A stretch of 64,000 nucleotides of DNA, from assembly GCA_914767715.1 (NCBI GenBank), contig OU612066.1, positions 7,941,001 to 8,005,000 on the forward strand. The letters run 5' to 3'. Of the stretch, positions 15,001 to 25,370 are shown one piece after another (position 1 is the first letter of the stretch; each line of letters starts with the position of its first letter). Origin of the DNA: Membranipora membranacea (taxonomy: Eukaryota; Bryozoa; Gymnolaemata; Cheilostomatida; Membraniporidae). Position numbers and translations under genes: made by a program. The notes beneath the pieces were generated by a model. That model had not been told where the DNA came from, searched no databases, and was given only the letters and a program-made list of their open reading frames with translations.

Positions 15001-15597
15001 ACTTTTGGGCTAATTGGCCAATGACCTTCTTACTTTCACATTATATCCATCAATGTCTCAAATTACATGTTGTAATGTTCTGAGGATGGATGCGGATAAC
15101 TTCCTGAGATATAGCCAGATAAAAAAAGCTCCTCTCGATTTTGTTAATTTACTTGTTTTTATGGCTCCCTTCAGGTCACATGACTTGTCACAATGTAACG
15201 TTATTTCAGTCTGATGAAAGTATTGGCTGTTGTGATAATAGCATTCATGGTAGCGATAAAGATAGCTTCGGAAATTAGTCTTGAGCTATTCTACAAACTT
15301 CATGAATTTCCATGTACACCATCCATCTGTGTAACACTATCTTATCAAACTGCCTGACTGTGACCCGCACATGTTGTCTCTGAAGAATGATGGATGATTG
15401 TCTTGATAATAATCTGAATCTGCAGAGCCATTATTATACACACCTTGATAGGGTACAACAGCTTTTGTGTTTGCATCAAGAGGGTGAGGCATCTGAAAGT
15501 TAATATGGCTATTTTTGCCAGCATTCGACTCATCCTTTTCTTCAGCCATTAGTAGACTGATTGCATTTGTACCGTGACTCGCATCATTGAGATCCAT
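69..15597 (-). CDS. EDRF1: EDRF1 (erythroid differentiation-related factor 1), C-terminus off the left edge
   Basis: Exons in coding order (minus): 15597-15351, 14891-14674, 14384-14202, 12303-12043, 11253-11132, 10405-10294, 9497-9350, 8901-8693, 8019-7879, 7278-7102, 6686-6456, 6074-5954, 5607-5410, 5156-4959, 4625-4402, 2750-2592, 1853-1707, 219-69. Phases agree across every junction and give about 1082 residues. The last visible exon ends in phase 1 with a GTAAGT donor, so more lies beyond base 1; the human protein is about 1240 residues. Recognisable family blocks are VHRIGKTLLIDEFDIH (exon 3), LTGLEYWLDNLMCNVPE (exon 6), KDIAQNIWSFLKSN and GHTYWLYK (exon 7), DIVKLYDLTSL (exon 8), LCGDIQLKL (exon 13) and YRAATIHHRLAS (exon 17). 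Exons 12-18 are the helical TPR-like half; exon 9 is acidic. The start ATG (15597) sits in ACCATGG, just inside an acceptor at 15609, so a non-coding 5' exon is likely. The exon 1 donor (GTTTGA at 15350) is weak and is the least certain junction. In vertebrates the protein is linked to GATA1 and globin expression; its ancestral role is unknown. Confidence 0.93.
2132..2185. repeat. 27-bp unit repeated exactly twice in tandem
   Basis: The unit beginning ACCATTAATCTAGATATTCA occurs at 2132-2158 and 2159-2185 without change, inside an EDRF1 intron. This looks like a very recent slippage or duplication event. Confidence 0.9.
2786..2806. repeat. AT dinucleotide microsatellite
   Basis: About ten AT repeats, 36 bases upstream of EDRF1 exon 16 on the coding strand (in the intron just before the acceptor). 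Confidence 0.9.
2892..3276. mobile_element. 385-bp MITE with 21-bp perfect terminal inverted repeats bounded by TTAA
   Basis: TTAAAGGGCAACCAAGGTTT (2892-2911) plus one base is repeated in exact inverse at 3256-3276. TTAA at both ends matches the target site of piggyBac-type elements. No transposase frame is inside. It lies in the EDRF1 intron between exons 15 and 16. Family assignment is inference from the TTAA ends. Confidence 0.7.
7613..7673. repeat. Pair of short palindromes that are also inverse copies of each other
   Basis: GTTAGTGGCATTCCACTAAC (7613-7632) and GATAGTGGAATGCCACTATC (7654-7673) are each near-palindromic, and the AGTGGCATTCCACT core of the first is the exact inverse of the AGTGGAATGCCACT core of the second. 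In the EDRF1 intron between exons 9 and 10. Could be the end of a degraded foldback element. Confidence 0.65.
8975..9200 (-). mobile_element. SINE-like element, family S1, copy 1
   Basis: Matches by eye the elements at 41583-41825 (plus) and 47440-47640 (minus), including the GCAGGCAGGTCGGAGC-type segment and the CTACTGGGG stretch. In the 41.6 kb copy a good B box (GGTTCGAATCC) shows tRNA derivation. This copy is in the EDRF1 intron between exons 7 and 8, and its B box is mutated. Confidence 0.65.
12304..14201 (-). other. EDRF1 intron 3, 1.9 kb
   Basis: Largest EDRF1 intron. Non-coding; small frames at 13.8-14.1 kb on both strands have no protein-like character. I see no clear repeat. Confidence 0.7.
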
Positions 15598-16888
15598 GGT
15601 GGGTTTCTGCAAGGTAAACAAAGAATGTTTTCATTACCATAGCAAATATCTTTGAGCAGTATAAGAAAATTATTGTCATGCTTACAAGTCAACATTGGCA
15701 GTTAAACTAACGTCTGAGGAAGGAGCAACAGCTTTTCGTTGATCTGAGATCACTTAGGCATTTGACAAAAACACCAGATGGGCCCTATATAATGTGTTTT
15801 GCAAGTATGTAGACTTTCCGCATTCAGAAAAAACAGCCCATCGAATTGAGGCAAATAATACGCTTGCCACCCCAAGAGGTATACATAGCCTAATGTATAT
15901 ATATCTTGCAATTATCTTCTTCTGTCTACATATAGCTATACATAAATATATGTTTTTTTTACATCTAAACTAAACCAAAAAATATATTCAATTTTGCTGA
16001 TATATAGTTTGATCAGGAACTCCTTGATCTGATAATAGGCTACACCAGATTTTACATAATTTACCAGAACCAAAGCAATGTTTCTCCATCAATCAGAAAC
16101 AGTATTGTAGATGGTAACACTTAGACCTCTTAGTGGCGAGATAGACAATTGTGGAGTGAAATGATAAATTTGGAATATATGTCAATGAATGAATCAGGGA
16201 GAATGGAATGAATGAATATAATATATACTATATTTCTGTACAGACAGGTGACAAGGAGAGTTATTCTTTATCTGTGGATTAGGGGCTCTTTATTATTTTC
16301 AGACCAAGGACTTTTTGATCAGAATCCTAACTACACTCCTGATAAATCGAATCACTTGTGTTGATATCAAAGAAATTTGCAACATTACATTAATTTTTGC
16401 CCAACATAAACTTTTGAGAAAAATTGCTGGATTATTCTCAAAGGATATTTGTAGACTAAAATCAGGGAAACTTATCTTTGAGAACTGATGCAAGATTTGA
16501 GCTAGGCCAATGGTAGCCCTGAGATTGGTATAAAGACCAATGAGAATTCATAAAATTTGGAACACCGAATCCATCATGATGTTGAGTCAATGTCATTTGA
16601 AGGTCACTTAAAAAAAGATAAGATAAATATTTTTCTTCTTGTAATTTTACTTTTTATGTGTATTAGGCCAGCAGCAGCACCTCAATATTGTTTCATTGTG
16701 TGTAAGGATGACGAACAGAGAAAATTAATAGCAAATAATCAAATGATATTTATTATTGTTTCGATTTTTGAAGTGGTACTATTCCATAAGTGGGGCAATA
16801 AATAATGTTTTGCTAAAATTATTTTCTGATTCAGATTCTACAATATTTCTGCAGAACTAACTTGCAAAAGTTACTTGGCAACATTTAG

Positions 16889-16956
16889 CCAATCTAAATG
16901 GATAATTTTGATGATTAGCCAATGACAGTGCAGAGCATTTTTGTTTATAAAAGATG
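16889..16956 (+). promoter_or_regulatory. Promoter-like patch: two CCAAT boxes, TATAAAA, YY1-like site
   Basis: AGCCAAT occurs twice 30 bases apart (CCAAT at 16889-16893 and 16919-16923), then TATAAAA at 16946-16952, all in plus orientation, followed by AAGATGGCCGCC, which on the minus strand reads as a YY1-like GGCCATCTT. It could drive a plus-strand transcript starting near 16976, or the YY1-like site could mark the EDRF1 start on the minus strand, 1.35 kb upstream of its coding exon 1. Confidence 0.4.
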
Positions 16957-17157
16957 GCCGCCAACCATGAGGCTTGCTACATCAATTCCCACGACACAGA
17001 GCATTGATAAAATCCACTGATTAAATTGTCACAACAGCAACTGGACAATGCTCTGAGCAAAGCTGAGGATTGGGTTTTGCTAGACAAACAGCCTGAGCAG
17101 CAGGAAGCTACTGAATTACTCTGGATCAGAGAGATTAGCTACCATCATAATGCATTA
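16954..17157 (+). pseudogene. Possible broken small ORF after the 16.9 kb promoter-like patch
   Basis: ATGGCCGCC at 16954 (good start context) opens 17 codons (MAANHEACYINSHDTEH), then TGA TAA, then the same frame continues for about 49 codons (including SKAEDWVLLDKQPEQQEATE) to a TGA near 17155. A frame that resumes directly after two stops suggests either a decayed exon or chance. Product not recognised. Confidence 0.22.
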
Positions 17158-17611
17158 TGATCATGGGATATATATTGTGATAGAATGGAGAATGATAATG
17201 ATGACAATAGAAATGAACATTCTTTCTTTCTATGCTCACAAAATCTGATATCTGAGATTTGCATAACAAAACTAGTAGCTGCACAGAAAGCCCACACCAG
17301 GAAAAATGTGAGTGTTAAGATGAATGATTGTGATTGTTTACTTCACTTTCAGGTTTCAATGTTTTTGTTTACTACAAGTACATTTATTTGTTTATTTCAT
17401 GAACATACTAGTGTTTCTTCTAGTTCTAGTAGCCTATCCTCAATCCTCATCCCAGGTGTTTCAATGTGATGGTAGGTTATCAATATTATTAGAAAATCAA
17501 TAATTTAAAAAGATTGGGTTTATGTAAAAAAATAGGTCTATGTAATTGTTGACCTTACTTTCAGCAAGGAGTAACTTGGCTATTACAGCTTACTCCAGTC
17601 CAAATCACAGG

Positions 17612-17727
17612 CCTTCTGTAGTTGGTGCATGTCCAGTGGTCGAGTGCACCAGTGGTCAAGGCCTAAGAGAGAAAAGGCCTCAACCACTGGGGCACTCGGC
17701 CACTGGACTTGCGCCAACTACAAAAGG
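17612..17727. mobile_element. Foldback (long imperfect hairpin) of about 116 bp
   Basis: The left arm runs from CCTTCTGTAGTTGGTGC through TCCAGTGG and ACCAGTGGT to AGGCCT; the right arm mirrors these in order back to GCGCCAACTACAAAAGG. The loop is about 10 bases (around 17665-17674). It resembles a small MITE or foldback. No clear target-site duplication. Confidence 0.6.
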
Positions 17728-18929
17728 ACTGTGGTCCAAATCACTACATTTAAAGCATGCCAGTTACTCATCAGCCTTTTAATGCTAGTGGGACTGGATT
17801 GCTGTTACTACTAGCAAGGCGTAACACTGCTGTTAGCATTATTAGTAGTGTTAATGTGTTGTGATAGCAGTGTTATCAAACTATCATTTATGTATTTGGA
17901 ATGAAGATACATCTAGTAGTGATGATGACAACGGAAACAAGGCGACAGCTTGGTTACTCTTTGCTGTTCAGTGTTTATGAATTACAGATGCTCGATTCGT
18001 TTTTTTTTTCAGCTGGCATGTACCAAGCGGCTCAAGCTAATGAAATAGAGAGCTTACTATTATATATTTGAAAATTCTGATGATGTGGCGAGAGAAGCAC
18101 ACTACCATCAAACACTATTCCAGGAAGACTTATGAAAGGTGAAGGATAGTTCAAAACCTTGAAAACTCTAGAGGAGTAAATAGTTTGCTCAAGGAGTTGT
18201 AGATCAACTCCTTGGTTTGCTGGAGGAGATGTTCACCATTTTACACACTCCTAAGACAGGTGATAATCAAGCCTTATTTCATTTAGACTCTCACCTCATC
18301 TTGCCAAAAGTTAGTGCTAGCTAACATTAAGTCACCCATAAACTAGCTAAACCTCGCCAAATATTACTCCTCTAGGGTAACTATAGGTTATTTCTGTAGT
18401 GTTATATCTATTTCAGCATCTATGTTTTATTTAAAGAAGATTCTGCTTGTAAAATATGTGTAGGGTGATGTCATAGGTCTAAGCAGTTGACATCCATTAC
18501 AAGAAAGCCATAACCCCCCTTCCTCCCCCTGTGTTTATATATGTACTCGCTTGTAATACGAATAACATATTCATCCAACAGATTTGTTTTGCAAGCTTTT
18601 TAACTTAGCTGCTAGATGTGATGTGAGATAGAATCATTTTTTGTTCAAAGGTTGCTCTACCTCCTGCTGTTAACTTGAGATCCAGTTACGCGATTATATT
18701 TCCGCTCCTTAATCTTGAGTTTCATCATTCTTTCAGTGATACAGCGAAGGAGGAAGAACCACGCAAAAAGGCTTAATATAACTATTCCGATCATAGATCA
18801 TTGCCAAAGTCCAAGACTAAGAAGCACCAAATTTAACAAGATGACCATGTACAAAAATACTCTGCATGCATTTGTGTCAAAGCATGTTTTCACATGAATT
18901 TTATATTCTTGATGTCCTTTGTTGCATGC

Positions 18930-19395
18930 CCACACGTTGACATAGGTCACATTGCAGGTATGTGTTTTACTGCTGTATATATTCATTTGATACAGGCTTG
19001 TACCAATATCTACTTTCCAATTAGTCAATGAAGAGGATTTGTCAATACTGGTTTTCACAGCAGGAAATACTCGTTTTTTTTGCTTTCCTTCTTGTTTACA
19101 CAGGTCATATTGTTGTTGGTATTCACTTATTGTATTTTTATGTAACAATTGTATATATGTTTGTACATATATCTCACCTTCTAATTAGTCATTGACTGGA
19201 TTTTTACCCTGATAAAGAATGTATTATATCAATACAGGTTTTCGATGCATTTGATAAGCACATTAGTTCGTCTTTCTTTGCTTTCCTTCACGTTGACACT
19301 GGTCACATTGTGGATATATCTTTGTTTATACTGGTGTGTACTTGTGTTGCACCTCTCAATAAGTCAATAAAGAGGATCTGTTTGTGCCTTGGTAG
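18930..19395. repeat. About three degenerate tandem repeats of roughly 180-190 bp
   Basis: Recurring order of motifs: a GGTCACATTG or GGTCATATTG, then a TATAT-rich stretch with TTGTACnnATATCT, then TTAGTCAnTGAnnGGAT, then TTTGCTTTCCTTC. Seen at about 18940-19090, 19095-19280 and 19285-19395. Divergence is high and borders uncertain. Confidence 0.5.
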
Positions 19396-19619
19396 ATAAT
19401 ACACATACAGAATGCTCATTAAAAAACGAAATTTTGGTACTTTTTTGTCTTTTCTTAGCCTCTGTAGAAAGAATATGCACTCTGAGAGTTATGAACTTTA
19501 CATAATTGGATTCGCAGCGAAATTCAGGTCTAGTTTCACTCAAATGTAGGTAAACCAAGATAGATAGTTATTATTAAATGCAATTTTTTGATCACTCATT
19601 GGCAAGAAGTTTCTGGACT

Positions 19620-20785
19620 CTACCTGTTTTTCGCATCTTAACAGTTTTCCACATCTTAACTGGATCTACCCTGTCCCCATATATTCCCAATTCATAATTA
19701 GACTGCTACCAGTTATTTTATATTAGGGTCTTCTTATAAAAAGATAATGAAAATCACATTCTGGAAAGGTTGCGCAAAACCTATTTTTATGCCACAACTG
19801 TGTTTGAGGGGTGTCTACAATCTGTCTGTAAAACGTCAATAGATGGATTTAGCAGTATGATAAAAAAATTTCAATGACGCCACATCATTCTATGATCTTT
19901 GCCGAAAGAAGTTAAATGGTAAAAACGCTCTATATACCCCTTTTTCCACGTTTCTTACTTGGATCCGCCCCCTTTTGCCCCATCTGTAAAATAGTACATA
20001 TGCGCCATCAGAACGGCCATAGAAAACTACCCCAGACAAAAGCGGTGGATGCTCATGTTTGAAGGCCGGTTTGCATTGTACGCAATTGTGTGGATGCCTT
20101 CAATGCGACAATGGCAGGGACGACACTCAGCAAGATGAGTATGACCAAATTACCGATGATGAAGACCTTGACCTTTAAACTAGTATGAATTTGCATCCTT
20201 TCTTTGTTTTGTTTTAGCAGTGATACTTATGTGCTATTTAAAATAGCTATTAAATTCAAAGTACATAATCAGATTACACGCTTTACCAGAATAAAACCTC
20301 ATAAACGTTTACCTGTTTTTCACAACCCAACTGGATCCACCCCTTTCTCATATATTCTCAATTTATTATTACACTGCTACCAGATACTTTATGATGGGGT
20401 CTTTTTATAAACAAATCATGAAAAATGACAAGAGAAGTACATTTATCAATGTTATTCTTGCACGCTTGCACAAAACCTATTATTATGCCGCAACTGTGTT
20501 CGAGGGGTGACTACAATTTGTCTGTAAAACGTCAACCATTGGGTTTAGCAGTATGATATTTTCCCAAAAACTACTCGAGATATGCATGATATTGATAAAA
20601 AAATCCAATGACACTGCTTCATTCTATGAACTTTGCCAAGAGAAGTTAAATTGCAAAAAACGCCCTTTTAACCCCCTTTTTCGTGTTTCTTACTTGGATT
20701 CGCCCCTTTTTGCCCCATTTGTGAAATGGTACATATGCGCCATCAAAACGGGCATAAAAAACTACACCAGATACAGTCTTCAATT
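19620..20785. repeat. Direct repeat pair, about 430-480 bp each
   Basis: 19620-20045 and 20308-20785 share long collinear stretches, such as AAACCTATTnTTATGCC, CTGTCTGTAAAACGTCAA, TTTAGCAGTATGAT, TTGCCCCAT and TACATATGCGCCATC. Intervening 0.26 kb is not repeated. No coding content seen; could be copies of an unnamed element. Confidence 0.7.
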
Positions 20786-23700
20786 TTCTCTGTTCAAGAC
20801 ACTTACACAGATGTAATTTTTAGAGCCTTTTATGTGTAGCCGCTGCTGGCCTATATGAGTATGATACTATAATATTATTATAACTTTGGATATAGCTGCT
20901 GTTGACAACTCTTCATTGAGTAAGCTTACCTTAATCTACTATTCGCAAATCCAAGAATGAATAATTTGCACAGTGCCAAAATCAAATGGGATACATTACT
21001 TACTATCAATGAATATCGTATCTATCAATGATCCATGACTATGATACTGTGTATGTGTACTTCTTCATATATATACATATAAAGTCATATTGATGGGCAA
21101 AGCTCAATAATAAGTAAAGAGAGGGGGAAGTGGACAGGTAGATATGACTCTGGGTCGAGAATTATAGTAGGCCTAGTTAGTAGTACTGCTGGGTTTTGTT
21201 GGTTTATTATGACTACACAAATCATTAGAATAGCTAGATAGCAGTTCTTTAAATAATAATATTCATGACTCTGAATTGTTGTGTCATTTGTGGTTCATGG
21301 CATGACCTTATCTGAAGATGATAACTAAGGTTAAACCTGTGTGTGTCTGTGTTGTTATTTACAACTTGCCAGTTTAGGTTCAGATATGTGAAAACATGCT
21401 TGCAATTTGTGCCCAATAAACGAGTGGCGGTGGTGAAGAGGAGGGAATTGACCGAAAATTTTTCCTAATTTCCATTTAGATTGATACGCTAGATTCAGAT
21501 GGGAGTGAGTTAAACCACATAATCTGTTTTGGTGTTAGCAATATTGGCCCTAGGGGCTTGTAACCATGCAAAAATCTACCGCTCGACTGAAAATACATGT
21601 ACAAATCTAAAAAAATCTGTACACATAGCCTATGGCCCATTCAATGGGAAGATATGCTATGGTTTCCCTCTCTCAGTCAACACAGCTCTTGCTTGAAATG
21701 ATATGTACAAACCTCTAACTGGATTTGGCTGTAATCTTACAAAAATACCATACCTATCTATGTCTTCTGAGCCTCAACTACAAAAAAATATATGCGTATG
21801 AATCTGATAATAAAGTTTTAGAATATGGTTCTTGAATGCTGAGTATCATGTTTATATCACTCGGCTCCTGAGCTTTTTTATATCTTTGTAATGGTGGATT
21901 GACACATCAGGGATAAAGTAGCGCATTTGTGGGCAGGCGAGGTTGTAGGGAAGGCAAGCCATGTGTGTTTATGGTGTTTGTTGAAGCTGCTGGTAGAGGT
22001 GGATAATTAGTAGCACAACTTTACTCTGCATCATTCTTTCAATCCCTTATTGCACTATATACTGCTGTTGTTTCACTGTTGCTTGCATAGTGTCTGATCT
22101 TCATCTTTATCGTCTTTGCTGGTCTGTTTGGTATTTTATATTCTTTATTGTTAGCTGCCAAATGTTAGTAGTGCTGTTATGTTAGGTATATTTAAGAGCA
22201 ACAACATATGACTGCTTTTTGGGAGATAGTGTTTGGATGTTTGGTAGATAGTCATTAGCTATGAGATTTGTTAAAAGACTAATGATATTGTATCAAATCA
22301 TCTGATGAATTAATTCGGCACATGAGTAGAAGGCAAGATAAAACAGTTTATTCTATTAACAGCGTGATGTGAAAAAGGTGTTGAAAAGAACCAACCATTA
22401 TGCCTACTTATTATACCTTTCCAGTCGCGACATACAAGTTATATAATAATAGCATCGCTCTTCTACCATGTACTCGTTGAGATGAAGCTAAAAAAGATAA
22501 ATGGTTTTAAATAAAACAATCCATTATTAACTAATCAAACCTAACAATTTTTTTTGAATTGCAGAAGAAAAAAATTGCCCAACCATGAATAAAGAGACAA
22601 TAACTCTCATACAATTCACAGCAACTAAAGTTAGCAAAATTACCATAATACAACTTTGTACATAGCCAACTTCAATGATGCAGCAGTAGTGGTTGACTGG
22701 AGAGGCACAGGTTTGGCAAGTCTTGGAGCGAGTTTTAAAAACAAAATTGTAGTTTTTAATGTAAAAAATCTGAAGGTAATTCAATAGACTAGTTTGTTGA
22801 ATTAAATAATATAAAACTTTGAATACCTTGTATAAGAGTAAAAGTGTTAGAGTGATGCCCATAATTATCTGCAAGGAAATGTTCAGACCGTAAATGGCCT
22901 AACCAGATAAAAGAGATTGTGTGAAATGGGTAAATAATAGTGAAGTTTAGTGATATATCTAAAAACATAGGCCTATCTGATTTCTATAGAACAATTTCCC
23001 ACCATCACACTGCAGGGTTTTCGTGTCTTTAACCCCACTTCCTAAACACACTAATTTGATAAGAAAAAAGCTTGGGCATAATCATTACCATAGTATATGA
23101 AGTTTTAAAACAACGTCATTTTAGATCACTCTCTACTCGTCTGATTGCTGTTTTTTAGTTACATTATATTATCAGTTCAGTCACTTGTTGTAGTTATTTG
23201 TTCTGTTTGCTACCTGGTGTGATAGTTATGTTTATATATTATCAGATAGCTCTCAATGCAAAGATCGCATAAAACTGCAATTTACTACGCCATGTCATGT
23301 GCCTTCTTTAATTCTATAGTAGATTGCGTCTTGCATTTTATGGTTGGTCAAGGTTAGGATCTGTCATGTTTGTAAGGACCATCTCTTCAACGGTATGTGC
23401 AACTGTAAAATCGCGCTGAAATGTGAACTAATGGACCGTGGTAAAAGTTTTGCAAAGAAATTTCATCAGTATATAAGAATGAATACTAATTGAATCTATC
23501 TACAAAATGACAGCTTTTACATGTATGCATTGATCAATGTCTGAGTAACAGCAAAATTACTACTGGCTTTTAAAGTGAACAAAACTTGAATTATTTATTT
23601 TTATATTCATATATTGCTACCACTGATAATATCTAATCAGCAACCCATCGACCAAAAGTTCTTGTGTGCATGTTTACAGCAGTTGAGTCATCGTTTCATT

Positions 23701-25370
23701 GTTTAGAGCGAGGTCAGGCTGCTTCACAAGAGGTCGGCTGACTATACAGAACTGGTGGATCAATCAAAATGAAGATATGTAATCCAGTAGCCATCATACC
23801 AATGCAACACATAATTAGTCATATGTCTATGAATCTGCTAATCCCCTAATCCATGAACAATATATATTGTGAACATATTATAAATGTCAACGGAAATGTT
23901 TATTTGACAATAGGCAAATTTACCAGGCCCTTGAAATGGACAATTTGTCTCAATTTAGCAAAGTGAAAGTTTACAGTGGGTATTTCTGTATAAACGCAGT
24001 GGTAGAGTGTCCCTTTTTCCCAGTTATACTTAGGGTATATTTGATGCTTATTTGATGCCAATGATACATGTTCAAATATATTTGACTACTTGAAAATGCG
24101 TCCATGTTTGAAGGATATTAGAACTTGAATGATCTTTGTTACTCTGACAATTAATCGTGTTTTCTGTACCTACAAACCCAGCTGGTTATATTAATCTGCC
24201 AATTCCTCTTTAAAAGATGTTTCCAAATCAGTATCAACTATAGGGATACCCTAGAGAGGTAAAGCACTTGCAGAAGGATAAGGTCATCTTTTTGCAAACT
24301 CTTGAAAAAGCAAATACCATTCCTAGCTAGCTAAGATAAGAGCTAGCCAGCATAAGTGCACAAAAATGACAGCAAAAATTTACTCATCTAGATTCTATCT
24401 AACTATGTGGAATGCGGAACTGCTGAGCTTGGGTCTCTGGAGACCTGGCCCAAGACCAGCGTCAATACAAATTCGAGTGTTGGCTGATTCCTAATCCTAT
24501 AAAATTTGGCCCATTACTTCTCATTCACTTAAATGTGGTTTTGGTTGACATCCTATAATTAATGCTGGTATGGGTAATATAAGCCGACATATGGCGCAAG
24601 GGTCCAAAGTCTACATCTACTATTATCCATTCATTTTCCGGCTTCGATAGCATGTAAATACACACATGAATAGCCTTCTATTGTGTTTATTCAGTCGTAA
24701 TCAGTCTGCATGCAGGATTGGTATGAGGTAGAGTGTCGCTTAGTGGGTCGCCTCTAATAAAGTACGGACATCAGCATCAAACTTGTATGCAGCTGGCTGC
24801 AAAGAATCCCATTTGCCACTACTGGATAAGTGAGTATAGTATGCATAGTAAACTTGTTGTGAGTGATGTGTGTTTATTGCTGACGCTGTTTTTATTGTGT
24901 TTTTGCCAAAGGCATCTCCAGCTGTTGCAGAGGCAATTTTATTAACTCCAGATGAAAATCAGATCTACAGGCATTTATTATCCTTGATCGGGTGTCAATT
25001 TCAAAGTTGTTAGTGCCACTGCTTGCACCGGTATCATGTAAGGTTTTGTTGGATTCATGAGATTAAAAGTATTTGCGATACATTCAAGTTTTAAAGTTTC
25101 AGTCTAAAGTCAGTCATGTGGGAACCTTTTATCATTTGCAACACTGTTGACGTGGTGTGTTTGTGGGTAGGCACAATTGTATGCATTATGAGGAAGGTAG
25201 GGTTGAGCATTAGTTTCAATAGCACAAGCCACAAGTATGGTACATATTGGCTGAATGGCGAGTTGATACACTGGCGTAAATATCAAAGCACTGAATGTAT
25301 TTATATGTAAGGCGTTTGCTGTGTATATTTACAGGTTTATTTTGAGCAATACGCACCTTTCTAAATAAAC

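Larger units (their letters stand above)
15609..25370. other. Gene-poor interval between EDRF1 and the ACSL duplication
   Basis: About 9.8 kb without a gene I can support. It should hold the EDRF1 5'UTR exon and promoter. Local features are listed separately: promoter-like patch (16.9 kb), foldback (17.6 kb), degenerate tandem repeats (18.9-19.4 kb) and direct repeats (19.6-20.8 kb). Between 20.8 and 24.7 kb I see only AT-rich DNA with short frames lacking recognisable content. Confidence 0.7.

Noticed and set aside
22527-22874. 115-codon minus-strand frame with hydrophobic stretches
   Set aside because: Leucine and tyrosine-rich content is what AT-rich DNA gives by chance; no splice context, no recognisable family, and no support from neighbouring frames.
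24733-24945. Short ORF upstream of ACSL copy 1
   Set aside because: The matching DNA upstream of copy 2 does not keep the frame, so the conservation reflects the duplication and not coding.
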